The notes: generated by a model not told the origin, from the sequence alone. DNA of 64,000 nt from Micrococcaceae bacterium Sec5.1 (GCA_039636795.1 CP143430.1:3844001-3908000), one strand, 5' to 3'; counted from the stretch's first letter, positions 17,757 through 27,201 are shown. Numbers and translations are program-made.

Positions 17757-18743
17757 TCAGGACGCTGCAAGATCCGCGATCTCCGCGGCACCAGCAGCGA
17801 GCAGAAGCTCCGCAACTTCAATGCCAAGCAACGTTGCCCCCACTTCGGTCAGGCCATCCGTGGCCTTCTTCTCGCGCACAGTCTTGGTGCCGTCAACGGC
17901 GCAGACAACGGCTTCAAGGTGCAGCATGCTGCCCTTCCTGAAGGCGTAAGCACCCACCGGCGCGGCACAGCCCGCTTCAAGCCGGGCCAGGACGGCACGT
18001 TCAGCTGTCACGGCAAGCCGGGTGTCGTCGTCGTTCAGGGCAGCGAGAGCCTGGGCGAGAACACCGTTGGAACCTTCCACCTGCGGGGCGTCCGCCGTGC
18101 GGCATTCGATGGCCAGCGCGCCCTGGCCCGGGGCGGGCAGCATGACATCCGTCTCGAAGAACTCGCTGACGGTGTCCAGCCGGTCCATCCGTTCCAGCCC
18201 GGCCGCAGCGAGCACTACGGCGTCCAGGTCGCAGGACTTGCCGGGAACAACTTCGTCGGTGACGTTGCCGGGAAGCCCGGGGACGCGTCCCAGGCGCGTG
18301 TCCACGTTTCCACGGATATCCAGCACCTCGATGTCAGGCCGTGCCGCCCTTAGCTGCGCAGCACGTCGGGGTGAACCCGTACCTACCTTGGCGCCACCGG
18401 GCAATTCGGCAAGGGTAAGGCCATCCCGGGCACACAAGACATCCCTGACATCCACGCGCTTGGGGGTAGCGGCGATGCGTAGTCCAACTGCAGCCCCCGT
18501 AGGCAGGTCCTTCAAAGAATGAACAGCGACATCGCAGGTCTCAGCAAGCAAGGCATCGCGCAGGGCCGCCACGAAGACACCCGTGCCGCCCATCTGTGAC
18601 AGGGAGCCGGTCCTGACATCGCCCTCGGTCTTGATATGCACCAGTTCCACCGGGAAGCCACCAACGGCTGCCAGCTGATCGGCGGTCTGTTGGGTCTGGG
18701 TCAGCGCGAGCTTGCTGGCCCGGGTGCCAATGCGGATGCTCAC
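17757..18743 (-). CDS. hemC: Hydroxymethylbilane synthase (porphobilinogen deaminase)
   Basis: 328 aa. Polymerises four porphobilinogens. The dipyrromethane cofactor cysteine is in LEAGCAAPVGAYA, and the N-terminal IRIGTRASKLALTQTQ and GSPRRAAQLRAARPD elements are typical. The start overlaps the hemH stop by ATGA (18740-18743), and its stop is one base from the hemD start. Confidence 0.95.
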   Translation of the reverse strand: MSIRIGTRASKLALTQTQQTADQLAAVGGFPVELVHIKTEGDVRTGSLSQMGGTGVFVAALRDALLAETCDVAVHSLKDLPTGAAVGLRIAATPKRVDVRDVLCARDGLTLAELPGGAKVGTGSPRRAAQLRAARPDIEVLDIRGNVDTRLGRVPGLPGNVTDEVVPGKSCDLDAVVLAAAGLERMDRLDTVSEFFETDVMLPAPGQGALAIECRTADAPQVEGSNGVLAQALAALNDDDTRLAVTAERAVLARLEAGCAAPVGAYAFRKGSMLHLEAVVCAVDGTKTVREKKATDGLTEVGATLLGIEVAELLLAAGAAEIADLAAS

Positions 18744-19963
18744 TTGCTGACCTCCGAGGAGGTGTAAGCCTCATGCCCGACGCCGATAGTGGAGCCGACC
18801 TCGGCAATAACCGGCTTTGCTCCCCGGAAATTTTCGCAACAATTGGGGCGGCAGACGTCGTACCAAGGACCAAGGTCCGTAACGTGGGGGCGATCGGCGA
18901 TGTTGTTATCCACCGTGCGTTCACAGATCAGGTCAACCAGCCCTGACACAAAGGCAGCGTGCGTTCCCGGGGTGGGCACGCGCGTGGCTTCGATCTCCAG
19001 GTTCCTGCAGGTCTCCAGGGCTTCAGTGTCCAGGTCCCAGGCAACTTCCATATGGTCACTCACGAAACCGAGGGGAACGATCACGACGCCGCGTACGCCT
19101 TCGGGAGCGATTTCTTCGAGGTGATCGTTGATGTCCGGTTCCAGCCAAGGAATGTGCGGCGCGCCGGAGCGGGATTGGTAAACGAGGTCCCAAGCCACGT
19201 TCGGGGCAACGGCATCCATGATGGCCTGGGCGTTTGCCAGGTGCTGTGCCGCGTAGGCAGATCCTTCTGCGAACTCGCGCGGCTCGTCCTCAGACCTGCC
19301 GGCTGCTTCGGCATCACGCGTGGGGATGGAGTGGGTGGCAAACAGGACTCGGATTTTCGAATCGGGGTCGGATTCACCGGCAGCGATCAGCTTGCCGCGG
19401 ACTTCTTCGAGGCCGGCGGCGGTACCTTCAAGGAAAGGCTGCACAACGCCCGGGTGGTCGAAGTACTGGCGGATCTTGTCCACCTCGAGCTTGCCGTCCA
19501 GCCCTGTTTCCGTCAGGGCGATGCCAATGTCTTCACGGTACTGGCGGCAGCTGGAGTAGCACGAGTAGATGCTCGTGGTGAGCATCAGGATGCGGCGGTG
19601 GCCGGCGTCGTAGGCGTCCTGCAGTACCGGAGCGATGTACGGATCCCAGTTACGGTTACCCCACAGGACCGGAAGCTCAATGCCGCGCTTGGCCAACTCG
19701 ACCTCGATCGCGGCCTTCAGTTCACGGTTCTGCTGGTTGATGGGGCTGATGCCCCCAAACGCGCGGTAGTGGTGTGAGACCTCTTCAAGGCGTTCATCCG
19801 GGATGCCGCGGCCGCGGGTGACGTTGCGAAGGAAGGGAATGACATCTTCCTGGCCTTCAGGACCACCAAAGGATGCAAGGAGCACGGCGTCGTACTGCTT
19901 TGCTTCCTGGCGGCCACGCTCGGTGACCTCGTTGGGGGTGGTGGAGACGGCAAGGCCACTCAT
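18740..19963 (-). CDS. hemH: Coproporphyrin III ferrochelatase
   Basis: 407 aa. It inserts Fe(II) into coproporphyrin III in the Gram-positive route (CpfC), judged by the neighbouring HemQ. Seen: AVLLASFGGPEG at the start, YHQ-like region YRAFGGISPINQQN, and conserved THSIPT and VPLGFVSDHMEV. The C-terminus has CRPNCCENF, the cysteine cluster that holds a [2Fe-2S] cluster in actinobacterial ferrochelatases. It overlaps hemQ upstream and hemC downstream by 4 bp each. Confidence 0.94.
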   Translation of the reverse strand: MSGLAVSTTPNEVTERGRQEAKQYDAVLLASFGGPEGQEDVIPFLRNVTRGRGIPDERLEEVSHHYRAFGGISPINQQNRELKAAIEVELAKRGIELPVLWGNRNWDPYIAPVLQDAYDAGHRRILMLTTSIYSCYSSCRQYREDIGIALTETGLDGKLEVDKIRQYFDHPGVVQPFLEGTAAGLEEVRGKLIAAGESDPDSKIRVLFATHSIPTRDAEAAGRSEDEPREFAEGSAYAAQHLANAQAIMDAVAPNVAWDLVYQSRSGAPHIPWLEPDINDHLEEIAPEGVRGVVIVPLGFVSDHMEVAWDLDTEALETCRNLEIEATRVPTPGTHAAFVSGLVDLICERTVDNNIADRPHVTDLGPWYDVCRPNCCENFRGAKPVIAEVGSTIGVGHEAYTSSEVSK

Positions 19964-20661
19964 GCGAGGACCTCTGCAATCTCGGCAGCAGTCACCCGGC
20001 GGCCTGTGTAGAACGGGATTTCTTCGCGGACATGGTTACGGGCGTCGGTTGCACGCAGGTGGCGCATGAGGTCAACGAGGTCAACGAGTTCAGGTGCCTC
20101 CAGTCCAAGGATCCACTCCCAGTCACCCAGCGCGAACGAGGAAACGGTGTTCGAGATGACCTGCGGGAACTCCCGACCCAGCATTCCATGGTCACGCAGC
20201 ATTTTTCCGCGCTCTTCCGCTGGGAGCAGGTACCACTCGTAGGAGCGGACGAACGGATAAACGCACAGCCAGGTGCTGGGCTCGACGCCCCGCGCGTAGG
20301 CCGGGACGTGGCTCTTGGCAAACTCGGCTTCCCGGTGCACGCCCATGGCGGACCAGACGATCTCTGTGCCGGCAAAGAGCTTGCTGCGGCGAATGGAACG
20401 GACGGCGGACTGAAGGTCTTCCGGCTTGGATCCGTGGAGCCACACCATGATGTCGGCGTCCGAGCGCATGGCGGAAACATCGTAACTGCCCCGCAGGGTC
20501 ACGCCTTCTTCGGCGAGCTTCCCTTCAAGGGCTTCGAATTCCTGGGCAGCATCGCCGCTGCGCAGGACGTCGGCCGAGCGCTTGAAGACGGTCCAGAGCG
20601 TAAAGAACTGCTCTTCGGTTCCAGCAGTTTTAGTGACAGATTCGGCAGAAGTGTGGCTCAT
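19960..20661 (-). CDS. hemQ: Coproheme decarboxylase (chlorite dismutase-like)
   Basis: 233 aa. The last enzyme of the coproporphyrin pathway (also ChdC). It removes two propionate carboxyls from coproheme with peroxide to give heme b. The heme-ligand histidine region MLRDHGMLGREFPQ and the redox tyrosine region CVYPFVRSYEWY are present. It lies 72 bp after hemY, in a gap that contains a 10-bp inverted repeat, and overlaps hemH by ATGA. Its presence fixes the pathway as coproporphyrin-dependent rather than protoporphyrin-dependent. Confidence 0.94.
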   Translation of the reverse strand: MSHTSAESVTKTAGTEEQFFTLWTVFKRSADVLRSGDAAQEFEALEGKLAEEGVTLRGSYDVSAMRSDADIMVWLHGSKPEDLQSAVRSIRRSKLFAGTEIVWSAMGVHREAEFAKSHVPAYARGVEPSTWLCVYPFVRSYEWYLLPAEERGKMLRDHGMLGREFPQVISNTVSSFALGDWEWILGLEAPELVDLVDLMRHLRATDARNHVREEIPFYTGRRVTAAEIAEVLA

Positions 20662-20702
20662 GGTTCAAGTTTGCCCCGTGCCAGCCACTAAGTCGAAACG
20701 GA

Positions 20703-20727
20703 TCACTTCTACAAGGCGTAGAAGTGA
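20703..20727. promoter_or_regulatory. Perfect 10-bp inverted repeat between hemY and hemQ
   Basis: TCACTTCTAC, 5-nt spacer, GTAGAAGTGA. It sits 6 bp past the hemY stop and 42 bp before the hemQ ATG on the minus strand. It could be an operator, a weak terminator or a processing hairpin. There is no T-run after it. Confidence 0.5.
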
Positions 20728-20733
20728 CACAAA

Positions 20734-22260
20734 TCACGAAGTTGGGCGAATATCGCCGATGCCTTGGGCAAGCTGCGAGCGGGTATCCGACACTACTGCG
20801 GCAAGGCCATTACCTGCCAACCAGCCACCAACCACCGTCAGGCCATCGGCTGCGGCGCACACCTTCCGGACCTGCTCTACGCGCTGTTTATGACCGACGG
20901 CGGCAAACGGCAAGGCGCCTGCCCAGCGCACCACATCCCAATCCACAATGTCCGCGCGCGTAACGGGCACCGTCAACAATGCGGAAGCATCATCAAGCGC
21001 TGCGGACAGCAACTGTTCATCGTCCATGACAACATCCGGCGCTCCCCCATCGGCATCCTCACGGCGGCCGTAGGAAAGGCGCAGGACGTGCGTGCCCGGC
21101 CCGGCTTCTTCTGCCAGCCAGTCCCATTTGGCAGTGGCATGTGTCAGGGCCTTCGCCCGGATTCCCGGCGTCTGAGGGGCCACGAGGATCCCCGTCCCAC
21201 GGGGCCGCCCGTCCAGCTCGGGGAGGTCAACAACCATCGTCACCAAGCTCACCAAGGGGCCCGGAGCAGGGCGTAGGCCGGACAGTTCCGGCATGGCCCC
21301 TTCCAGGAGCCCCACGGCAGCCGGACCATCCAGCGCTACTACCAGCCGGCCGGCGTCGTACGTGGTTTCACCGGCGGTGACCCGCCAACTATTGCCCGTT
21401 TTCGAAACGACATCAGCCCTCTTTCCACTCACCATGTCCACGCCCCGGCGACGCAGGTCATTAACCAGCGCGGTGACCAGTGTGTTCATGCCACCCTTCA
21501 AACCCGCGACGGCGGAACCTGCTTTCGCGGATCCGGAACCGGACCCGGGGGCTGCTTTCGCGGATCCGGAACCGGACCCGGGGGCTGCTTTGCGCTGGGC
21601 AGCGACAGCCGCAGCCAGGGACCCATGCTTCTTCAGGCCGACGCGGAGGCCCGGAGCCACCATATCGACGTCCAATAAGCCGGGATCGGCGGAGTGAACA
21701 CCACCCACCACCGGAGCAACCAGCCGCTCCAGGACTCTCTTTCCCATACGGGCGCGCACCAGTGAGGACACGCTGGAGACCTCCGATGATGCGCCAAAAG
21801 ATGTGGGCAGCCAGCGATCCAGGGATGCACGCAGGGCGCCGGCGAGGCCCAGGGAACGCCTGACCTCGGGGTCCCAAGGATTGGCGGGGATACCAAGAAT
21901 TCCAGTCTTGGGCAGCTCTTGCGGTCCATCCGGCAGCTGCACCCAGGCGCCGCCCGGGTGCGGGGAAACGATCTTGCCCTCCAGTCCGAGCTCGCGCGCC
22001 AGATCGGCGACAGCTGAAGACCGCGTGGCAAAGGATTCGGCCCCGCTGTCCAATGACAGGCCGGCTACCACGTGACTTCCCACGCAACCACCCCAGGCTT
22101 CGCTCGCCTCAAGGATGGTCACCGAGGTTCCCGCCATGGCCAGTTCCCTCGCAGCAAGAAGGCCGGAAATGCCGCCACCGACCACTACAGCGGTAGGCGC
22201 AGGCATTGATGGTTTAGTGGCTGCTTCCTTCGCTTTGCCGTGGATGTGTTCCCCGCGCAT
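20734..22260 (-). CDS. hemY: Coproporphyrinogen III oxidase (HemY/CgoX, FAD)
   Basis: 508 aa. Oxidises coproporphyrinogen III to coproporphyrin III in this pathway. It has an N-terminal FAD dinucleotide motif VVVGGGISGLLAARELA followed by the acidic residue of TILEASEAWGG, and C-terminal GGWLAGNGLAAVVSDTRSQ. I choose ATG 22260 (MRGEHIHG), six bases after hemE. The frame is open 160 bases further, but inside hemE. A 33-bp tandem duplication (21521-21586) adds an 11-residue Ala/Pro/Gly/Ser/Lys repeat in a loop near residue 225-245. Soluble HemY-type, not HemG or HemJ. Confidence 0.92.
   Translation of the reverse strand: MRGEHIHGKAKEAATKPSMPAPTAVVVGGGISGLLAARELAMAGTSVTILEASEAWGGCVGSHVVAGLSLDSGAESFATRSSAVADLARELGLEGKIVSPHPGGAWVQLPDGPQELPKTGILGIPANPWDPEVRRSLGLAGALRASLDRWLPTSFGASSEVSSVSSLVRARMGKRVLERLVAPVVGGVHSADPGLLDVDMVAPGLRVGLKKHGSLAAAVAAQRKAAPGSGSGSAKAAPGSGSGSAKAGSAVAGLKGGMNTLVTALVNDLRRRGVDMVSGKRADVVSKTGNSWRVTAGETTYDAGRLVVALDGPAAVGLLEGAMPELSGLRPAPGPLVSLVTMVVDLPELDGRPRGTGILVAPQTPGIRAKALTHATAKWDWLAEEAGPGTHVLRLSYGRREDADGGAPDVVMDDEQLLSAALDDASALLTVPVTRADIVDWDVVRWAGALPFAAVGHKQRVEQVRKVCAAADGLTVVGGWLAGNGLAAVVSDTRSQLAQGIGDIRPTS
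21521..21586. repeat. 33-bp in-frame tandem duplication inside hemY
   Basis: Two identical 33-bp units at 21521-21553 and 21554-21586, then the first five bases of a third. Each encodes 11 residues (GSGSGSAKAAP in circular form). It is in frame and contains BamHI-type GGATCC and CCCGGG cores, so each unit is itself partly palindromic. Confidence 0.9.
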
Positions 22261-22265
22261 GCGTC

Positions 22266-23393
22266 CTACTCTGCCGGGATCGAGTGGATGAGCTCCACAA
22301 CCCGCGTCAGGACGGCCGGGTCCGTCTCCGGGGGCACGCCATGGCCCAGGTTCAGGACATGGCCTGGAGCCTGCGAGCCCGCCGCGATCACTTCGCGGAC
22401 ATGCGCCTCCAGGACCTCCCACGGGGCCGGGAGGAGGGCGGGGTCGATGTTGCCCTGGAGCGGAACCGTGCCACCCAGACGGCGGTTGGCCTCATCAAGT
22501 GACAGCCTGTAGTCCACCCCCACAACGTCCACACCCACGTCGCGCATAGCGACAAGGAGCTCGGACGTGCCGGTACCGAAGTGCACCAGCGGCGCACCCA
22601 GCCCGCGCACGTGATCCAGCGCCCGCGCTGACGCAGGAGCCACATGCTTGGCGTAATCTGCCAGGCCCAAGGACCCAGCCCAGGAGTCAAAGAGCTGCCC
22701 GGCTGACGCCCCGGCCTCAAGCTGTGCCTGAAGGAACATTCCGGAAGCATCCGCTGCCCAGTTGGCGAGGGCTGCCCAGGTTTCGGGGTCCGCGTGCATC
22801 ATGGTCCGGGGGCCGAGGTGGTCCCGCGAAGGTTTCCCCTCCACCATGTAGGCGGCGAGCGTGAAGGGCGCGCCGGCGAACCCGATGAGGGGAGTCTTGC
22901 CCAATTCCGCCACCGTCAGGCGAACGGCTTCGCGGATGGGCTCAAGTGCCTCCCACGTCAGCCTGGGAAGGGCAGCCACATCGGCGGCCGTCCGTACTGG
23001 CTTGTCCAGGACCGGACCCACGCCGGGGACGATGTCCACGCCAACGCCTGCGAGCTTCAGCGGGATAACGATGTCGGAGAAGAAGATGGCGGCATCCACA
23101 TCATGGCGGCGAACCGGCTGCAAAGTAATCTCCGCGGCCAGTTCGGGACGCAGGCAGGAGTCGAGCATGGCGACGCCCTCGCGGACCTTCAGGTATTCCG
23201 GCAGGGACCTGCCGGCCTGGCGCATGAACCATACCGGCCTGCGTGACGGCTTGCCGCCCCGGTAGGCGGTGATGAGCGGGGAGTCCGACGTACGGCCGTC
23301 CATCAACGGGTGATCCGCGCCAAGTTTGCCGGCAGGTTCGCCTGCAGGGGCGTTGGTGGCCGTACTATTGGATGCTGCCGCGCTAGAAGTCAT
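22266..23393 (-). CDS. hemE: Uroporphyrinogen decarboxylase
   Basis: Converts uroporphyrinogen III to coproporphyrinogen III. The signature PVWFMRQAGRSLPEY is present with its catalytic arginine, as are the DAAIFFSDIVIPL region and GHGVPPETDP. I choose ATG 23393 (MTSSAAASN), giving 375 aa. About 30 residues of Ala/Asn-rich sequence precede the conserved domain. It is the first gene of the heme operon and is divergent from hemA. A CACAAT hexamer 7 nt before the ATG suggests a leaderless transcript, although it lacks the usual first T. Confidence 0.93.
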   Translation of the reverse strand: MTSSAAASNSTATNAPAGEPAGKLGADHPLMDGRTSDSPLITAYRGGKPSRRPVWFMRQAGRSLPEYLKVREGVAMLDSCLRPELAAEITLQPVRRHDVDAAIFFSDIVIPLKLAGVGVDIVPGVGPVLDKPVRTAADVAALPRLTWEALEPIREAVRLTVAELGKTPLIGFAGAPFTLAAYMVEGKPSRDHLGPRTMMHADPETWAALANWAADASGMFLQAQLEAGASAGQLFDSWAGSLGLADYAKHVAPASARALDHVRGLGAPLVHFGTGTSELLVAMRDVGVDVVGVDYRLSLDEANRRLGGTVPLQGNIDPALLPAPWEVLEAHVREVIAAGSQAPGHVLNLGHGVPPETDPAVLTRVVELIHSIPAE

Positions 23394-23512
23394 GCCTTTG
23401 ATTGTGCCGAAAATCCCGGCCAAAAGATAACGACAGGCTGTCACGTCCCACCCCTGGAACCGGTGGGGTGGCGGGGATCACGGAACCGCGTGTGAATTCC
23501 CACTGCGCCGCA

Positions 23513-23543
23513 TTGTTCTACCGGCCTGCGAAAAAGCTATGAT
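23513..23543 (+). promoter_or_regulatory. Promoter of hemA
   Basis: -35 TTGTTC (23513-23518) and -10 TATGAT (23538-23543), 19-nt spacer. The hexamer ends 9 nt before the GTG start, so the leader would be only about 2-4 nt. Confidence 0.55.
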
Positions 23544-23552
23544 TGGGGTGCT

Positions 23553-24872
23553 GTGGTTCTTTTCTCATTGGTGGCTACACACGCCGACATCGACCTCGAA
23601 ACCGTTGCTCAGCTGAGCAACGGTTCCTCTGAGCTTGCCTCCTCGGCCCTCTCCGGATCCCCGTTGGTCTCCGGCGCCGTGGTCCTGGCAACCTGCAATC
23701 GCTATGAGATCTACGGCGAAACAGCCAATGGAGCAGGCCTCGAAGCCGCCCGATCGGCCCTTGTCTCCCAGATCAGCGAATTGAGCGGCCTCAACGAACA
23801 ACTCGTGTCCCGCTCCTTCAGCACACACACAGGGCCTGACGTCACCCGACACCTCTTCGCTGTAAGCGCCGGGTTGGACTCCGCAGTGGTGGGCGAACGC
23901 GAAATCGCTGGCCAGGTACGCCGTGCCCTGATCACGGCGCAGCAGGAAGGCACTGCGAGTTCCGGACTCGTCCGCCTCTTCCAGGCCGCATCCAAGACCG
24001 CAAAAGATGTTGGCGCCCAGACGGCCCTCGGCTCCCGCGGCCTTTCCATCGTCTCCGTAGCCTTGGATCTGGCAACCGACCTCTCTGACAGTGACGACTG
24101 GTCTGCCAAGAAGGTAGTCGTCTTCGGAACGGGCGCCTATGCCGGTGCCACCATGTCCCTGCTCCGCGAACGCGGATGCACCGATATTTCCGTCTACTCT
24201 GCCTCCGGCCGCGCCGAGGGTTTCGTCGCTACCCGCGGTGGCACAGCGCTCGACGCCGACAGCCTTCCGGCGGCGGTTGCCGGAGCCGACGTCATGATCG
24301 GATGCAGCGGTTCGGACACACGTGTTGAAGCTGAGGATCTGGCCCGCGTCAGGGCGAATTCCGGTAAACCACTCATCGCGATCGATCTCGCGCTCACCCA
24401 TGACTTCGACCCCGCGGTTGGCGAGCTCGACGGCGTCGAACTCCTCACGCTTGAGTCCGTACGTCTCGCTGCACCCCAGGAACAGGCAGAATCGCTGTCC
24501 CACGCCAGCGAGATCGTCAATGGCGCGGCAACGGCGTTCGAAGCGGAACGCGAATCCCGCTCAGTCGACTCCGCGATCGTGGCCTTGCGCCGCCACACCA
24601 TGAACGTACTGGACGCGGAAATGGAAAAGGTCCGCGCCCGCCACGGTTGCACCGCCGCTGCCGAAGAGGTGGAGTTTGCGCTCCGCCGGATGGTCAAGCA
24701 GCTCCTGCACATTCCGACCGTGCGCGCCCGCGAGCTGGCAGCCAACGGACAACAAGACGACTATGTAGCCGCGTTGGAAGCCCTGTACGGCATCCAAGTG
24801 GAGCAGCCCCAGGCTCCCGCTGCTGCAGAATGCCCCGTGGACCACGAGCAACTCCGCTCCGAAAGCGCCTGA
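23553..24872 (+). CDS. hemA: Glutamyl-tRNA reductase
   Basis: 439 aa, GTG start. Reduces glutamyl-tRNA(Glu) to glutamate-1-semialdehyde, the committed step of heme synthesis. The catalytic cysteine is in [12 protein letters not shown], the NADPH motif is [11 protein letters not shown], and the C-terminal dimerisation helix is present. It is divergent from the rest of the heme genes across a 160-bp spacer, so the first step may be controlled separately. In other bacteria this enzyme is regulated by heme-dependent proteolysis; nothing in the sequence proves that here. Confidence 0.95.
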   Translation: MVLFSLVATHADIDLETVAQLSNGSSELASSALSGSPLVSGAVVLATCNRYEIYGETANGAGLEAARSALVSQISELSGLNEQLVSRSFSTHTGPDVTRHLFAVSAGLDSAVVGEREIAGQVRRALITAQQEGTASSGLVRLFQAASKTAKDVGAQTALGSRGLSIVSVALDLATDLSDSDDWSAKKVVVFGTGAYAGATMSLLRERGCTDISVYSASGRAEGFVATRGGTALDADSLPAAVAGADVMIGCSGSDTRVEAEDLARVRANSGKPLIAIDLALTHDFDPAVGELDGVELLTLESVRLAAPQEQAESLSHASEIVNGAATAFEAERESRSVDSAIVALRRHTMNVLDAEMEKVRARHGCTAAAEEVEFALRRMVKQLLHIPTVRARELAANGQQDDYVAALEALYGIQVEQPQAPAAAECPVDHEQLRSESA

Positions 24873-24961
24873 CGTCCCAGCCCCCAGCCCGAAGCGGCCG
24901 GGGACTCCAGCAATGTTTTCTTAGCGCATCCGGAAAACGAGATCCGGCTAACGAGATCCGA

Positions 24962-25951
24962 TTAGCCGAACGCGTTGATCCCCGTCAGCTCTGCCGACAA
25001 CGCCCACAGCTTCCTTGCGTCGGCCTTGTCCACCGCGTGGGCGTCGACTCCCTGGTAGCGCGCCAGCGGAGACGCCTTGTCGGTCGGATTGGCAATGTCA
25101 CAGTCCTCGCAGTAGACACCGCCCATGCCGGCCAAAGCCGGGGACGTCGCCGCCCAAACTGACGTAGCTGCCCCTTGCTCCGGCGTCTTGAAACCTTCGC
25201 GCACCTTGCCCTCGGCGTCCATCCAGCCTGCGGCCACCATTTCCTCCTTGGGGAGGTGCCGCTGCAACTCGGTCATGATCCCGCCTGGATGGACGGCGAA
25301 CGACCGTACACCGGATTCACGGCCCAGGCGGTCGAGTTCCACCGCAAAGAGGGCGTTGGCTGTCTTTGCCTGCCCGTAGGCCTGCCACTTGTCATAACCG
25401 GTGCTGAAATTGAAGTCCTCGAACCGGACCCGTGAGATCTTGTGCCCGGTCGATGACAATGAGACAACGCGCGCATTCCCTGATGCCTCCAACGCCGGCC
25501 ACAAGGTGTTGACCAATGTGTAGTGCCCCAAATGGTTGGTGGCGAACTGGGCTTCCCAGCCTGGCCCGACACGTTGTTCAGGACTGGCCATGATGGCAGC
25601 GTTGTTGATCAGGACGTCCAGCTTTTCGTGGCCGGCCAGGTAGCGGGCGGCAAAATCCTTGACGCTGTCCTGATCGGCGAGGTCCATGTGCTCCACGTGG
25701 ACGGCCGCGGAGAGGCCTGCGTCCGCGAGGACGGAGCGGGCGTGCTCAAGCCGCCTGGCAGGTACCGTTACGTCAGCCCCGGCCGAGACCAGGGCCCGCA
25801 CGGTCTCCAATCCCAACCCGGAATAGCCTCCCGTTACGATTGCCGTCTTGCCCTGCAGGTTGATCCCGTCAATGACCTCCGTGGCAGTGGATCCGTGCCC
25901 AAATCCGGAGCCGATGGGATGCTGCTCTGTCTCTGTCCAATGTTCGCTCAT
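24962..25951 (-). CDS. Short-chain dehydrogenase/reductase (retinol dehydrogenase-like)
   Basis: 329 aa from ATG 25951 (MSEHWTETEQ); the frame extends 12 codons further. Rossmann motif TGGYSGLGLE, NAA motif INNAAIMA, active-site Ser in VVSLSSTGHK, and Y-x3-K as YGQAKTANALF. NAD(P)-dependent oxidation or reduction of an alcohol or carbonyl; the substrate is unknown. The C-terminus ends with a tail (CEDCDIANPTDKA) found in the protochlorophyllide-reductase/retinol-dehydrogenase-like subgroup. It stands alone, 40 bp after moeZ on the same strand, so possibly co-transcribed with it. Confidence 0.88.
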   Translation of the reverse strand: MSEHWTETEQHPIGSGFGHGSTATEVIDGINLQGKTAIVTGGYSGLGLETVRALVSAGADVTVPARRLEHARSVLADAGLSAAVHVEHMDLADQDSVKDFAARYLAGHEKLDVLINNAAIMASPEQRVGPGWEAQFATNHLGHYTLVNTLWPALEASGNARVVSLSSTGHKISRVRFEDFNFSTGYDKWQAYGQAKTANALFAVELDRLGRESGVRSFAVHPGGIMTELQRHLPKEEMVAAGWMDAEGKVREGFKTPEQGAATSVWAATSPALAGMGGVYCEDCDIANPTDKASPLARYQGVDAHAVDKADARKLWALSAELTGINAFG

Positions 25952-25990
25952 TGCCTGAGCTTCCCAGAGAAGTCTGGGAACGGGCAACGA

Positions 25991-27190
25991 CTAGTAGACG
26001 GGCTTTTCGGGCTCGACGTCGCGGACCCAGGCGAGGATGCCGCCGTCGAGATGGCTGACGCGGGTGTAGCCTGCCTTCTGCGCGGCCTCCAGGACCGCAG
26101 CAGAGCGCGTCCCTGCCTTGCAGTGGAACACGATGTCTCTGTCCTGCGGCAACTCGACCCAGGCCTCGCCTGAAAGAATCCTGCCCTGCGGGATGAGGAC
26201 CGAGCCGTCGATGTTCACGATGCTGTGCTCGCCGGACTCGCGCACGTCCACCAATTCAAAGTCGCGTTCACCAGCTTCCCGCTCTGTCAACATCCGGGCA
26301 AGGTCCTTCGCGGTGACGGTGTGCTCCAGGTCAGTGGCAGCAGCCGGAGTCACCCCACAGAATGCTTCATAATCCATGAGTTCGGTGATGGGCTCCGCTT
26401 CAGGGTCCTTGGACACCTTGATTTCGCGCCAGCTGCCGCCAAGGGCATCGAACAGCGCCACACGGCCAAGCAAGGAACGCCCGACGCCGGTAATCAGCTT
26501 CACTGCCTCCGTCACCATGAGGGATCCAACGGCGGCACACAACATACCGAAGACTCCACCCTCACCGCATGAAGGCACTGAGCCAGCAGGCGGGGCTTCC
26601 GGGTAGAGATCCCGGTAGCTGGGGCCGTGCTCGGCCCAGAAGACGCTGACCTGGCCATCGAAGCGGAAGATGGAGCCCCAAACGTACGGCTTGCCCAAAA
26701 TCGCGGCGGCGTCGTTTACCAGGTAACGGGTGGCAAAGTTGTCAGCGCCGTCCAGGATGAGATCGTAATCGGCGAACAGTTCCAAGGCGTTTGAGGAGTC
26801 AAGGCGGACGTTGTGCAGGACAACATCCACCAGAGGGTTAAGCTCCTCAATGGCCTTCCGCGCAGATTCGATTTTGGGGGTGCCCACGTCCTTGACCCCG
26901 TGGATGACCTGCCGCTGCAGGTTGCTGAGGTCTACGTCGTCGTCGTCAACTATTCCCAGGGTTCCTACACCCGCCGCGGCGAGATACAGCAACGCTGGAG
27001 ATCCCAGCCCGCCGGCACCGATGACAAGAACTTTCGCATTCTTAAGCCTGCGTTGGCCCAGAGCGCCGATTTCCGGAATGATGAGATGCCGGGAGTACCG
27101 TTCCACCTCGGCCGGCGTTAGTGCGTCGGCCGGTTCAACGAGGGGCGGCAGGACAGCGGGCGCGGGGTGGGCAGCAAGAATTGAGGCCAT
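25991..27190 (-). CDS. moeZ: Adenylyltransferase/sulfurtransferase (MoeB-rhodanese fusion)
   Basis: 399 aa. The N-terminal E1-like domain (residues about 25-270) has the nucleotide motif VLVIGAGGLGSPALLYLAAA and the DLSNLQRQV region. It adenylates the C-terminal Gly-Gly of sulfur-carrier proteins. The C-terminal rhodanese domain (about 290-399) has the persulfide cysteine in FHCKAGTRSA. It may charge MoaD-like or CysO-like proteins, and perhaps ThiS encoded 3 kb away; the last is inference. Only one cysteine of each MoeB zinc CxxC pair is evident. Mycobacterial MoeZ occupies a similar position beside a TetR gene. Confidence 0.9.
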   Translation of the reverse strand: MASILAAHPAPAVLPPLVEPADALTPAEVERYSRHLIIPEIGALGQRRLKNAKVLVIGAGGLGSPALLYLAAAGVGTLGIVDDDDVDLSNLQRQVIHGVKDVGTPKIESARKAIEELNPLVDVVLHNVRLDSSNALELFADYDLILDGADNFATRYLVNDAAAILGKPYVWGSIFRFDGQVSVFWAEHGPSYRDLYPEAPPAGSVPSCGEGGVFGMLCAAVGSLMVTEAVKLITGVGRSLLGRVALFDALGGSWREIKVSKDPEAEPITELMDYEAFCGVTPAAATDLEHTVTAKDLARMLTEREAGERDFELVDVRESGEHSIVNIDGSVLIPQGRILSGEAWVELPQDRDIVFHCKAGTRSAAVLEAAQKAGYTRVSHLDGGILAWVRDVEPEKPVY

Positions 27191-27195
27191 ACCCC

Positions 27196-27201
27196 AATGT
27201 A
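27196..27201 (-). promoter_or_regulatory. -10 hexamer of probable leaderless moeZ
   Basis: TACATT on the minus strand, 5 nt before the ATG. It lies in the 84-bp divergent spacer shared with the TetR gene. Confidence 0.5.

Noticed and set aside
20641..20733. Possible tRNA T-arm (GGTTCAAGTTTGCCC)
   Set aside because: No matching acceptor stem, anticodon arm or D arm around it; it is the start region of hemQ.
24873..24961. Terminator after hemA
   Set aside because: Only weak pairing and a short direct repeat (GAGATCCGG/GAGATCCGA) could be found, not enough to call.
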